From the NCBI GenBank assembly GCA_904397815.1, contig CAJFOT010000119.1:1-59975 (forward strand): 59,975 nt of DNA, written 5' to 3'. Below, piece by piece: positions 16,555-25,196 of this stretch (position 1 is the stretch's first letter; the number at the start of each line of letters is the position of its first letter). A program made the position numbers and the translations under genes. The DNA is from Candidatus Paralachnospira sangeri (GTDB lineage: Bacteria; Bacillota; Clostridia; Lachnospirales; Lachnospiraceae). The notes beneath the pieces were generated by a model, which was not told where the DNA came from, searched no databases, and saw only the letters and a program-made list of their open reading frames with translations.

Positions 16555-17526
16555 CTATGCCAGCCACAGCAGGAGCACTGCTTTCAGACACCCGAAGATC
16601 AGGATGGCTGCCGCCGCCGTCATATATAATAACCGGTTGGCCAGGACGATGTCCTCCACGGACACAGGTCTGTCCGGGTCACCGATTGTTTTCTTTTTAT
16701 GTAATACGCCGAAGTACCAGGCGTCCCCTGCCAGCTGTACCCCCAAGGCCCCTGCCATCACCGCCTCTGTATGGGCGGAATTGGGGCTGGCATGGTTATA
16801 GCGGTCTCTCTTATAAATCTGATACGCCTTCTTCCCATTCAGACCGCACAGGAAAGAGGCCAGAATCATCAGCCAGGCAGAAATTCTGGCAGGAATATAG
16901 TTGACCACATCGTCAAACTTCGCCGCCGCCCGGCCGAAATACAGATACCGGTCATTCTTATATCCTACCATGGAATCCATGGTATTGACCGCTTTATAGA
17001 AAAATCCCAGAACCGCGCCGCCGATCACCATATAAAGCATCGGGGCGATCACGCCGTCAGAGGTATTCTCCGCCACTGTCTCCACAGCCGCCTTCGTCAC
17101 CCCTTCCTCGTCCAGCCGGTCGGTATCCCGTCCCACGATCATGGAAACCGCCTTTCTTCCGTCCTGAAGGGTGCCGGTCTTTAAGGCGTCATAAACCTTC
17201 ATGCTCTCATCCCGAAGTGCTCTGGTGGCCAGGATCTGATAACACATAACCGTCTCCAGCGCCAGACGCAGCCAGGGACTGACCCACTGGGCCGCTGCCA
17301 GCAGCAGCGCCGCCGCGCCGGTAGTGATGCCGGCGACGATAAGCACCAGGCATGCCCCGCCCCACAGTTCTCCCTTCTCTGTCCTGGGAAAGACTTTTCT
17401 CAGCATTTTTTCGGACTTGTCAATCAGCGCTCCCACCGCCCGAATGGGATGCCACAGAAAATGGGGGTCTCCGATCGCCAGATCAAGGAGATATCCCAGT
17501 ATCAACGCGCATAGTGATAGTTTCAT
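16555..17526 (-). CDS. cbiB: Adenosylcobinamide-phosphate synthase CbiB
   Basis: A 323-residue membrane enzyme that attaches aminopropanol phosphate to adenosylcobyric acid. D-x-x-x-G-D-P-H-F-L-W-H-P-I at the N-terminus is the family signature. R-D-T-D-R-L-D-E, V-E-T-V-A-E-N-T-S-D-G-V and N-T-M-D-S-M-V-G-Y-K-N are also present, among several transmembrane segments. It overlaps the 3' end of cobC by 44 bases. Cofactor loop genes cobD, cbiB, cobC, cobU and cobS are contiguous here. Confidence 0.95.
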   Translation of the reverse strand: MKLSLCALILGYLLDLAIGDPHFLWHPIRAVGALIDKSEKMLRKVFPRTEKGELWGGACLVLIVAGITTGAAALLLAAAQWVSPWLRLALETVMCYQILATRALRDESMKVYDALKTGTLQDGRKAVSMIVGRDTDRLDEEGVTKAAVETVAENTSDGVIAPMLYMVIGGAVLGFFYKAVNTMDSMVGYKNDRYLYFGRAAAKFDDVVNYIPARISAWLMILASFLCGLNGKKAYQIYKRDRYNHASPNSAHTEAVMAGALGVQLAGDAWYFGVLHKKKTIGDPDRPVSVEDIVLANRLLYMTAAAAILIFGCLKAVLLLWLA

Positions 17527-18082
17527 ACTCGATCTTTACCTCTGTTATAAAGCCGCAGCCATTTTTTACCTGCCAGTCATAATAATCCCGGCGGGGTACA
17601 GCAAACTGCTCCATCAGGCTCATGATGGTGCCTCCGTGAGCCACCAGCGCCGCCTGACGGATCCGATGGTCCCGGCATACCGCCGCCATCTGCCGGAAGC
17701 CCTCCGCCGCCCGGCGGGCCGCTTCCTCCCTGCTCTCCCCGCCGGGAAAGGGCAGGGTGCCGTTGCTGTCGATCCACGCCTGATAGGCCGGATCTCCGTT
17801 TAATTCCTGATAATTTTTATTCTCAAACAATCCGAAGTCGCACTCCCGGAAACCGGGGATCACCGCGGGCTGCTGTCCGGGCCACAAAATCCCGGCTGTC
17901 TCCAGGCACCGCTTCATGGGACTGGAAAAGATCAGCTCCGCTTCAGGATACACGCCCTTTTTCAGCCCTTCTTCCAGTTCCTTCCGTCCTTCTCCGCACA
18001 GAGACTCATCAGTTGTACCGATGTACCGGCCCCGGGTGTTTCCCGGCGTCTTTCCGTGACGGACCAGCGCCAGCCGGAACAT
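17483..18082 (-). CDS. cobC: Histidine phosphatase, probable alpha-ribazole phosphatase CobC
   Basis: A 199-residue phosphoglycerate-mutase-like phosphatase. The catalytic histidine is in L-V-R-H-G-K-T, with S-P-M-K-R-C-L-E-T-A, E-C-D-F-G-L-F-E and A-H-G-G-T-I-M. In this context it likely removes the 5' phosphate of alpha-ribazole or of cobalamin 5'-phosphate. Start 18082 is placed at the domain start with GGAAAG upstream. An ATG at 18166 overlapping the previous gene's stop (ATGA) would add 28 residues and cannot be excluded. Confidence 0.85.
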   Translation of the reverse strand: MFRLALVRHGKTPGNTRGRYIGTTDESLCGEGRKELEEGLKKGVYPEAELIFSSPMKRCLETAGILWPGQQPAVIPGFRECDFGLFENKNYQELNGDPAYQAWIDSNGTLPFPGGESREEAARRAAEGFRQMAAVCRDHRIRQAALVAHGGTIMSLMEQFAVPRRDYYDWQVKNGCGFITEVKIEYETITMRVDTGISP

Positions 18083-18162
18083 AAAGCTTTCCGACTGCAG
18101 GATGCCGGCTCCGGGCAGCATCTCCGCACCGGTCATCTGTCCGGTCTGTGTTTCCGCCCCTC

Positions 18163-18546
18163 TCATCCTTTCAATACCTGCCCCAGACCGCAGACTACCC
18201 GGTGTACCTGAACAGCCTCCTGTGCCAGCATGCAGCACACCCGGCCTGTGGCCTCCCGGTAGGCCCGGTCAAAGGCGTCCACCGGCACCACGCCGTATCC
18301 CAGCTCATTGCTGATGATAATCAGATCCGGATTTTCCGCCAGGATCTGCCTGACTGCCTCAAAAGGATCCTTCCCCTCTTTTACCAGCCGTTTCACCAGC
18401 AGATGAAAATGATTCAGCACCGCCGCCCGGCTGATCTCTTCCGGGCTGCAGCTTTCACCGTCCGCCGTCTGGCTTTTTTCCACATGAAATGTCTGACAGA
18501 CATAATCCAGCTTGCCCTGATAGGCCCCGCCTATTACCAATATCAT
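18163..18546 (-). CDS. Short CobU-like nucleotide-binding protein
   Basis: A 127-residue relative of CobU (adenosylcobinamide kinase/guanylyltransferase). It keeps a P-loop-like G-G-A-Y-Q-G-K at the N-terminus and the late CobU motif I-I-S-N-E-L-G-Y-G-V-V-P-V-D, with F-D-R-A-Y-R-E-A-T-G-R. The middle of CobU, including the guanylylated histidine region, is missing. It sits between cobS and cobC, in an operon that also has a longer CobU. It may be a regulatory or complementary subunit; that is inference. It overlaps cobS by 4 bases. Confidence 0.75.
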   Translation of the reverse strand: MILVIGGAYQGKLDYVCQTFHVEKSQTADGESCSPEEISRAAVLNHFHLLVKRLVKEGKDPFEAVRQILAENPDLIIISNELGYGVVPVDAFDRAYREATGRVCCMLAQEAVQVHRVVCGLGQVLKG

Positions 18547-19310
18547 AACAACCTCCCTGCAATCACCACCGCCAGCGCCATGGCCAGCTCACATACCTGG
18601 AGGAAAAATCCTGCCAGGTCTCCTGTTATCCCGCCGAAATAAGTATAGGACATATACCGGTAATACCCGAATACCGCCGCCGCTGCGATCAGGGCGGCTC
18701 CGCCCAGCACAGGGGAGATGACGCACATCAGAATCCCACATACCAGAATGTGGAGAACCATCACCAGCCGCACTGTTTTTTTCTGGGCCGGCTTCGCAAA
18801 GGCCACCGCCAGCCCGGTATTTCTGGCACACTGAAAGGTCACCACTGAAAAGCCGCTGAAGGAACGGGAGAGGACGAAGCCCAGGGCCAGCACGTACAGC
18901 TCCTTCCCGCTGACTTCCGTCCAGACCCCGTAGGCCAGAAGGAAGTAGCAGACACAGGTAATCACCGCAAAAGCGCCGGAATTGGAATCCTTCAGGATCT
19001 CCAGCCGCCGCTCCTTCGTCTGCCAGGAGCTCATGGCATCCGCCGTGTCCAGCAGACCGTCCAGATGGATGCCGCCGCTGATCACCACAGGAATCAGCAG
19101 GATCACCGCCGTATGAAAGGGCTGGGACATGCCGCTGATTTGGCCAAACCAGCCCCACAGCGCCACCAGCGCGCCGATCACCATGCCGACCGCAGGAAAA
19201 AAGCACATGGAATACTTCATATTTTCCTCTGTCCAGTCCACCTTCGGCATGGGAATTTTAGAATACATGGCGAAGGAAATCACCATCGCCCTCCACAATG
19301 TTTTGATCAT
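18543..19310 (-). CDS. cobS: Adenosylcobinamide-GDP ribazoletransferase CobS
   Basis: A 255-residue membrane enzyme that joins alpha-ribazole to adenosyl-GDP-cobinamide. F-A-M-Y-S-K-I-P-M-P opens the protein, followed by G-G-I-H-L-D-G-L-L-D-T-A-D-A, the metal/substrate motif. R-L-E-I-L-K-D-S-N-S-G-A-F-A and five to six transmembrane segments follow, with G-G-I-T-G-D near the C-terminus. It is packed between the two CobU-like genes with 4-base overlaps. Confidence 0.95.
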   Translation of the reverse strand: MIKTLWRAMVISFAMYSKIPMPKVDWTEENMKYSMCFFPAVGMVIGALVALWGWFGQISGMSQPFHTAVILLIPVVISGGIHLDGLLDTADAMSSWQTKERRLEILKDSNSGAFAVITCVCYFLLAYGVWTEVSGKELYVLALGFVLSRSFSGFSVVTFQCARNTGLAVAFAKPAQKKTVRLVMVLHILVCGILMCVISPVLGGAALIAAAAVFGYYRYMSYTYFGGITGDLAGFFLQVCELAMALAVVIAGRLL

Positions 19311-19888
19311 CGGTCAGCGCCTCCCCAGCCTGTTTTCTTCATAATTTCCCTCAGAGCAGGATCCTCCGGCAGCTTATGATACACAGGAATCCCATACACC
19401 ACTTCCACCGCCAGATCCGCCCTCTGTCCGATCTGCCGGTTGATCTCCCCCAGATACCGGAGGTAACGGTCCGTCTCCGGATCATATGCAATCCCGTCAG
19501 AGAACAGCTCATTGGAGACGATAATCAGGTGTTCCGCCTGCTCCGCCAGCCTCTTTACCCCTTCCATCACCGCTTCCACTGTCCTTTCGCCGGCGCCCTC
19601 CTCCTGAAATACTTCGTTGGCCGTCAGATTGGACATACATTCCAGCAGCACTGTGGTCGGGCGTTCCAGCCGGACACTGCTTAAATGGGTAAAACACTCA
19701 ACTGTATCAAAATTTTTATCCTTCCGCATCTCCCTGTGGCGGGCGATTCGCCTGTGACTCTCCTCATCAAAGGGATACATGGTCGCGATATAAATCATGG
19801 CATCCCCGCTCTGATGGCAGGCCACCGACAAATTTTCCGCATAGGCAGACTTTCCGCTGCCGCTGCCGCCGGTTATCAGTGCCAGCAT
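19307..19888 (-). CDS. cobU: Adenosylcobinamide kinase/guanylyltransferase CobU
   Basis: A 193-residue CobU. The P-loop is G-G-S-G-S-G-K-S and Y-I-A-T-M-Y-P-F-D-E-E follows, with R-R-I-A-R-H-R-E-M-R containing the histidine that carries GMP. L-E-C-M-S-N-L and I-V-S-N-E-L-F are also present. The final motif differs from the usual G-I-V-P…G-R-x-N-Q form and reads G-I-A-Y-D-P-E, with G-E-I-N-R-Q-I-G-Q. Start 19888 is preferred: ATG with GAGGTGA at good spacing; a GTG two codons earlier is possible. Confidence 0.92.
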   Translation of the reverse strand: MLALITGGSGSGKSAYAENLSVACHQSGDAMIYIATMYPFDEESHRRIARHREMRKDKNFDTVECFTHLSSVRLERPTTVLLECMSNLTANEVFQEEGAGERTVEAVMEGVKRLAEQAEHLIIVSNELFSDGIAYDPETDRYLRYLGEINRQIGQRADLAVEVVYGIPVYHKLPEDPALREIMKKTGWGGADR

Positions 19889-19926
19889 GTTCACTCACCT
19901 CATTTTCTGTAACAGTTCAGCCAGTC

Positions 19927-20988
19927 TCACTGCTGCTCATATGGCTCATAGGCGTCGATGTTGATCTCCTCAAAGGTACTCATGCTGTGATAGACTGCCA
20001 GCGCCATATCCAGCAGGGGCATCAGCATCAGACAGCCGCTGCCCTCTCCCAGATGCATCCCGCAGGTCAGGAAAGGCGTCATATCCAGGGCCTCCAGCAT
20101 CATGGCCCCTGCCGGCTCCTTTGACACATGGGAGGGTACCATATAATCCCGTACCCTGCTGTCGATCCGGCAGGCAGTCAGCGCCGCTACCGCTGAGATC
20201 ATGCCGTCGATCACCACCGGGACGCCGCAGGCCGCCCCGCCGATGTACAGTCCGGCCATCCCGGCGATCTCATAGCCGCCTACCCGGCGCAGCACATCGA
20301 TGGGATCCTCCGGATCCATCTCCTTCCGATGGAAGTCCAGCACCCGCTTAATCACCTGAATTTTTTTCTCCAGTCCCTGGTCTGTCAGCCCGGAACCTCT
20401 GCCAGTCACCTTTTCCACTGATTCATGGAGCATCACTGCCGCCATGGCGCTGGAGGCTGTGGTATTGCCCACCCCCATCTCGCCGGTGCAGATAATCTGA
20501 TAGCCCTTCTGGCACAGCTCTTCTGCCATCTTAATGCCTGTCTCGATACCCCGGATGGCCTGCTCTCTGGTCATGGCCGGGCCCTTCGCCATATTTTCAG
20601 TGCCGTAGGCAATTTTCCGGTTGATAATACTGGTGTCCCGGGCTACTGCAATATCAACGGGAAATACATCCACGCCGGCCTCCTTCGCCATAATACTGGC
20701 GCTGGCCTGCATGGTCATAAAATTCTCCGCCACCACTGCTGTCACCTCCACAGGGGACTGGCTGACTCCCTCTTCCAGCACGCCGTGATCGGCACACATA
20801 ATAACCAGCGCCTTTTTATTCAGCCGCACATCACTGGTACGAAACATCCCCGCCATCCGGGCGGTCACTGTCTCCAGCTTTCCCAGACTGTACAGCGGTT
20901 TCCCGATATTATCCCAGTGGGCCTTGCATCGTGTGACGGCCTCCTGGTCCAGCGGCCTGATGGCCGCCAGCGCTTCCTGCAGATTCAT
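19927..20988 (-). CDS. cobT: Dimethylbenzimidazole phosphoribosyltransferase CobT
   Basis: A 353-residue enzyme that makes alpha-ribazole-5'-phosphate from a base and nicotinate mononucleotide. L-G-K-L-E-T-V-T and M-C-A-D-H-G-V are near the N-terminus. G-E-M-G-V-G-N-T-T, R-V-G-G-Y-E-I-A-G-M-A-G and the catalytic-region H-L-G-E-G-S-G follow. AAAGGA upstream supports start 20988. It begins a second sub-block of the operon, 126 nt after cbiA; that gap holds a long hairpin. Confidence 0.95.
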   Translation of the reverse strand: MNLQEALAAIRPLDQEAVTRCKAHWDNIGKPLYSLGKLETVTARMAGMFRTSDVRLNKKALVIMCADHGVLEEGVSQSPVEVTAVVAENFMTMQASASIMAKEAGVDVFPVDIAVARDTSIINRKIAYGTENMAKGPAMTREQAIRGIETGIKMAEELCQKGYQIICTGEMGVGNTTASSAMAAVMLHESVEKVTGRGSGLTDQGLEKKIQVIKRVLDFHRKEMDPEDPIDVLRRVGGYEIAGMAGLYIGGAACGVPVVIDGMISAVAALTACRIDSRVRDYMVPSHVSKEPAGAMMLEALDMTPFLTCGMHLGEGSGCLMLMPLLDMALAVYHSMSTFEEINIDAYEPYEQQ

Positions 20989-21013
20989 TTTTTCTGATCC
21001 TTTCTGTTCTTTT

Positions 21014-21113
21014 ATAACAGTTCCGCCATGCAGGCCACAGGCCGCATGCTGCACAGGTTATCCGCTGCTGCGCAGCTCCTGTCTTTTCATTTTCTGCATG
21101 GCTGAACTGTTAT
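21014..21113 (-). repeat. Long hairpin between cbiA and cobT
   Basis: ATAACAGTTCCGCCATGCAG (21014-21033) pairs with the segment at 21094-21113 over 20 bp with one mismatch, enclosing about 60 nt. It starts two bases after the cbiA stop codon. No U-run follows in the direction of transcription, so it is not an intrinsic terminator. An mRNA processing or stability element is more likely. Confidence 0.6.
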
Positions 21114-21114
21114 G

Positions 21115-22488
21115 TCATTTTCTGTTCCGCCGTATGTGCCAGCTGTCACATCTGGATACGAATCCGAAGGGCACGTTCAGGTTGGAATAATAATGGAGAT
21201 GGGGGAAGCCCACCGCCATATGGTCTGTGCCATGGATGCATTTCCAGTTCCGCTTCCGCAGCGGCTTCCTGGCCTGGAAGCTGTCGCCGCAGCTGGTGCT
21301 GTCGAAGTAATGGAACTCATGGCCCCGCACCTTCTCCCCGGCCACGCCGATCATCTGATCCACATCAGCTGTCAGTTCCACATAGCCGAACCGGTTCAGC
21401 CGGTCTGTCCGGTACACCTCGCCGTCGATGACCCCGGCCATCGGGTAAGAGGTGCCGTCCATCCCCTCCATCTTCCGGTGGAGATACATAAAGCCGCCGC
21501 ACTCTGCCATCACCGGCATCCCATCTGCCGCAGCCTGCCGGATGCTGGCCAGCATGGAGGTATTCTCACTCAGCTCCCTGGCAAACAACTCAGGATATCC
21601 CCCTCCAAGCAGCAGGCCGTCAGCCTCTTCCGGAACTGCCTTATCCGCAATGGGGGAAAACTCCACCAGCCGGGCGCCCATCTCCTCCAGCACATCCAGA
21701 TTATCCTGATAATAAAAGCAGAAGGCGCTGTCCCTGGCCACCGCGATCACGGCTTCCTCCGCTGCCCTGGGTATCATCGGTTTTATATACTCCGGCTCCG
21801 GAGCCGTACCCGCCAGCGCAATCAGCCCATCTATGTCCAGGGTTTCCTCCATAATGTTTGCCAGGCCATTTACCTTCTGAGACAGCCCTGCCACCTCATC
21901 GGGCATAATCAGCCCCAGGTGACGGCTCTCCAGGACAAAATCTTTAATCACAGGCACATAGCCGTACACCTTCACCGGCAGCTGAGCCTCGATCAGCTCT
22001 TTCAGCTCCCCGTAAATCATCGGGGAAATCTGGTTCAGGATCACCCCTCTGATCTGGCTGTCCTCCCGGAATTCCAGAAAGCCCTTGATTAAAGCCAGAA
22101 TGGACAGGCTCATTCCTTTTGTATTCACAATCAGCACCGCCGGGGTTTTCGTCACCCTGGCCAGGTCATAGGCGCCGGCCCGGTCTGAGATACCGCCCAG
22201 GCCGTCGTAATACCCCATCACGCCCTCCATCACAGAAATATCTGTGCCGGCGGCGTTTTTCGCCATCAGGTAGTTGGTCACTTCCTCCCCGGTAAAGAAG
22301 GTATCCAGATTCCGGGAACGGGTGCCGATCACTCTGGTGTGAAACATGGGGTCAATATAGTCCGGCCCGCATTTAAAGGAGGATACCTTCAGTCCCCGAT
22401 TCACCAGGGCCTGGAGAATCCCGCAGGTAATCATGGTTTTCCCGCTGCCGCTGGAGGCGGCACCCAGGAGTATTCTAGGCATCATCAT
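21115..22488 (-). CDS. cbiA: Cobyrinic acid a,c-diamide synthase CbiA
   Basis: A 457-residue glutamine amidotransferase that amidates the a and c side chains of cobyrinate. G-A-A-S-S-G-S-G-K-T is the ATP loop and F-K-C-G-P-D-Y-I-D-P-M-F-H follows. V-M-E-G-V-M-G-Y-Y-D-G lies centrally, and M-A-E-C-G-G-F-M-Y-L holds the glutaminase cysteine. The C-terminus ends with G-H-E-F-H-Y-F and P-H-L-H-Y-Y-S-N. Three consecutive ATGs are possible; the first has GGAGGG seven nt upstream. It overlaps the cbiJET stop. Confidence 0.95.
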   Translation of the reverse strand: MMMPRILLGAASSGSGKTMITCGILQALVNRGLKVSSFKCGPDYIDPMFHTRVIGTRSRNLDTFFTGEEVTNYLMAKNAAGTDISVMEGVMGYYDGLGGISDRAGAYDLARVTKTPAVLIVNTKGMSLSILALIKGFLEFREDSQIRGVILNQISPMIYGELKELIEAQLPVKVYGYVPVIKDFVLESRHLGLIMPDEVAGLSQKVNGLANIMEETLDIDGLIALAGTAPEPEYIKPMIPRAAEEAVIAVARDSAFCFYYQDNLDVLEEMGARLVEFSPIADKAVPEEADGLLLGGGYPELFARELSENTSMLASIRQAAADGMPVMAECGGFMYLHRKMEGMDGTSYPMAGVIDGEVYRTDRLNRFGYVELTADVDQMIGVAGEKVRGHEFHYFDSTSCGDSFQARKPLRKRNWKCIHGTDHMAVGFPHLHYYSNLNVPFGFVSRCDSWHIRRNRK

Positions 22489-24472
22489 CGTCAGACCCTC
22501 CTGTGCAGGAAATAATGTAGACCGGATTCTGACCCATCATCATATGATACCGGCCCAGAGCTTTGGAGCGGGCCGCAGTGACGCTGGAGATATCCACATC
22601 GGTCACCGGCAGCGCCTTCAGACAGTTCAGTGTCTCCGCAACTGACTCCAGGGCAATGGCATTGATGACGATCCGGCAGGCCGGATTTTTCCGCAGCAGC
22701 AGCTCCATAATCTCCTTCAGATTTCCTGAGGAGCCGCCGATAAAAGCGTGGGTGGGGGCAGGCAGATCCTCCATGGCCTCCGGCGCCAGTCCTTCCACCA
22801 CCTGGATATTGGAAGCCCGGAATTTTTTCTGGTTTTCACCGATCAGCGCCACCGCTTCCGGATTCTTCTCAATGGCATATACCATTCCCTCCCAGGCCTG
22901 GAGGGCCATCTCGATGGAAACGGAACCGGTGCCCGCCCCCACATCATAAACCACCGAATCCTGTTTCAGCCGCAGCCGGGAGAGGGATACACTGCGCACC
23001 TCGCCCTTGGTCATAGGCACCTTGCCCCGGATGAACAGCTCATCGTCCAGTCCGTGGGTTACCGGCAGGCTGCCCGCCTCCGGATTCTCCACCAGCACCA
23101 CACAGAGGCTGTCAAAAGTCTGCTCCGCCAGCTCTGCCGGGCTGCCCTGGGTGATCCGCTCATCAGGATAGGACAGCCGTTCCCCCACATATACTGTCAC
23201 ATGGGAAAGGCCGTATTCCACAAACTGGCGGCAGATCCGGCTGACCCCGTCTGTTCCTCCTGTCAGGGCGAATACCTTCCGGTTCCGGGCCACGGCGCCC
23301 ACCATATTTCCTTCCTTGCCGTGGAGGCTCAGCAGCTTTACATTCTCCCAGGAAATGCCCAGCCGGCCGCAGAAATACACCACTGAGGAAATGCCCGGCA
23401 TGGTTTTCACCGGATATCCCTCCAGGCACCGGAGCAGCTTCTTCGCCCCGCTGTAAAAGCCGATATCGCCGGAGAGGAGGATGACCACCTTCCGGTACTC
23501 GGGATGGCTGTCGATATAAGCCTTTAATTCATCATTTTTATAGGAAGCGAACACCGGCTTTCCCAAGCTGCGGGGATATTCCAGCATCCGGTCCGCTCCC
23601 AGCACCGCGTCTGCCTCCCGGCAGGCCTCTGCCGCTTCCACTGTCATCGTCCCGTGGGAGCCCATGCCCATGCCGGCCAGAATCACCTCCGGCTTTCCGG
23701 CAGACACAGGGAAGGTCAGATTCCATTTTTCAGCCAGTACTTCCCGGACCGCTGCAGGGCTCAGCCCTTCCTCCCGGACAGGGCGTCCGATGACAATCAC
23801 CTTCACCCCTGCTTTTCTGGCCGCCGCCAGCTTGGCGCCGAAGCCGCCGCTTTTTCCGGTCTCCTTGGTCACCATATAGGAGGCGCCGATCTGCCGGAGC
23901 ATGGCTGTATTCAGTTCCTCACTAAAAGGCCCCTGCATACAGATCAGGTTCTTTCCCTCGAAGCCCAGCTCCACACAGGAGAGGACCGACTCCGCTGTAG
24001 ACAGCACTCTGGGGAAAAGCCGGGTCTGATAATCCTTTACAATGGTAAATTCTTTCAGCTCTTTGCTGCCTGTGGTCAGCAGCACATTTCCCTCTGTATG
24101 GTTCAGATACTCCGCCGCCTCCCTGGCAGAGGAAACACTGATCCAGTCCCCGTCTCCCTCCTCTGACTCCCGGAGCAGACGCAGGCAGGGAATGCCTGTG
24201 TTCCGGCAGGCTGCCCGGATATTCTCAGAGACAGCCGCCGCATAGGGATGGGTGGCGTCCACCACCTGGCCGAATCCCCCTGCCTTCATAAAAGCTTCCA
24301 TCTCTTCCTGATCCATCCGTCCCTGATGGACGGTCAGCCCCTCCTGGGGCGCTATGATTTTTTCTCCGTATTCTGTAGCCACGGACGCAGTCACCAGGAC
24401 GCCTGCCGACGCCAGGTCGCCGGCCAGACGGCGTCCCTCCACCGTCCCGGCAAAAATCAAACATTTATACAT
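22475..24472 (-). CDS. Triple fusion CbiJ-CbiE-CbiT
   Basis: A 665-residue protein with three corrin-ring enzymes in one chain. Residues 1-255 are precorrin-6A reductase (CbiJ/CobK: F-A-G-T-V-E-G-R, D-A-T-H-P-Y-A). About 260-455 is the CbiE methylase (G-M-G-M-G-S-H-G, L-S-G-D-I-G-F-Y-S-G). About 470-660 is CbiT (F-I-R-G-K-V-P-M-T-K, D-V-G-A-G-T-G-S-V-S-I-E, F-I-G-G-S-S-G-N). Together they reduce cobalt-precorrin-6A, methylate C5 and C15 and decarboxylate. Fusion of E and T is common; the added J domain is less so. Confidence 0.93.
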   Translation of the reverse strand: MYKCLIFAGTVEGRRLAGDLASAGVLVTASVATEYGEKIIAPQEGLTVHQGRMDQEEMEAFMKAGGFGQVVDATHPYAAAVSENIRAACRNTGIPCLRLLRESEEGDGDWISVSSAREAAEYLNHTEGNVLLTTGSKELKEFTIVKDYQTRLFPRVLSTAESVLSCVELGFEGKNLICMQGPFSEELNTAMLRQIGASYMVTKETGKSGGFGAKLAAARKAGVKVIVIGRPVREEGLSPAAVREVLAEKWNLTFPVSAGKPEVILAGMGMGSHGTMTVEAAEACREADAVLGADRMLEYPRSLGKPVFASYKNDELKAYIDSHPEYRKVVILLSGDIGFYSGAKKLLRCLEGYPVKTMPGISSVVYFCGRLGISWENVKLLSLHGKEGNMVGAVARNRKVFALTGGTDGVSRICRQFVEYGLSHVTVYVGERLSYPDERITQGSPAELAEQTFDSLCVVLVENPEAGSLPVTHGLDDELFIRGKVPMTKGEVRSVSLSRLRLKQDSVVYDVGAGTGSVSIEMALQAWEGMVYAIEKNPEAVALIGENQKKFRASNIQVVEGLAPEAMEDLPAPTHAFIGGSSGNLKEIMELLLRKNPACRIVINAIALESVAETLNCLKALPVTDVDISSVTAARSKALGRYHMMMGQNPVYIISCTGGSDDDDA

Positions 24473-25196
24473 TCCGGTATCCTCTGGGTGTTACCATCTT
24501 GTCTCCGATTCTCTTTGTCTGGGAATTGCCGATGAATACCGTGGTAAACATATCCACCTGGGTATCCCGCAGCTCTTTTAAAGTCATCACCTTCACCGTC
24601 TCTCCCTCACGGCCGATATTGGCCACGATGCCGCACACCGTCTCCGGGGACTTGTACTGCATCGTCAGGTCGCAGGCTTTCTGGAGATAATCCTTCCGCT
24701 TCTTGCTGGAGGGATTGTACAGCACTGTACAGAAATCCGCCTCCGCGGCGTTCAGCAGCCGTTTCTCGATCTTCTCCCAGGGCGTCAGCAGGTCGCTCAG
24801 ACTGATCACCGCAAAGTCATGAATCAGCGGAGCACCCAGAACACCGGCGCCGCCGATGGCTGCCGTCACGCCGGTCACCACTTCCACCTCCACATCGGGA
24901 TACCGCTCTCCGATCTCATAGATCAGCCCGGTCATGCCGTACACGCCGGCGTCGCCGCTGCAGATCATCGCCACGGTTTTTCCTTTCATCGCCTCATCGA
25001 AGGCCATGACACACCGGTCCACTTCCTTTGTCATGGGAGTAGTCAGGAATTCCTTCCCGGGGAAATGCTCCTTCACCAGATCCACATATACGGTATAACC
25101 GATAATGGTATCACAGTTTTTCAGCGTTTCCGCCGCCTTAATTGTCATCTGCTCATATTCACCGGGGCCGATGCCCACTACATATAATTTATTCAA
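24465..25196 (-). CDS. cbiH: Cobalt-precorrin-3B C17-methyltransferase CbiH
   Basis: A 243-residue SAM-dependent methylase of the tetrapyrrole methylase family that drives C17 methylation and ring contraction. V-V-G-I-G-P-G opens the SAM site, M-I-C-S-G-D-A-G-V-Y-G-M is the family signature, and L-Y-N-P-S-S-K-K-R follows. A TTG start at 25196 (M-N-K-L-Y-V-V-G) is preferred for GGAG eight nt upstream and homology. A GTG three codons earlier is possible. It overlaps the end of cbiG by 8 bases. Confidence 0.93.
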   Translation of the reverse strand: MNKLYVVGIGPGEYEQMTIKAAETLKNCDTIIGYTVYVDLVKEHFPGKEFLTTPMTKEVDRCVMAFDEAMKGKTVAMICSGDAGVYGMTGLIYEIGERYPDVEVEVVTGVTAAIGGAGVLGAPLIHDFAVISLSDLLTPWEKIEKRLLNAAEADFCTVLYNPSSKKRKDYLQKACDLTMQYKSPETVCGIVANIGREGETVKVMTLKELRDTQVDMFTTVFIGNSQTKRIGDKMVTPRGYRNV

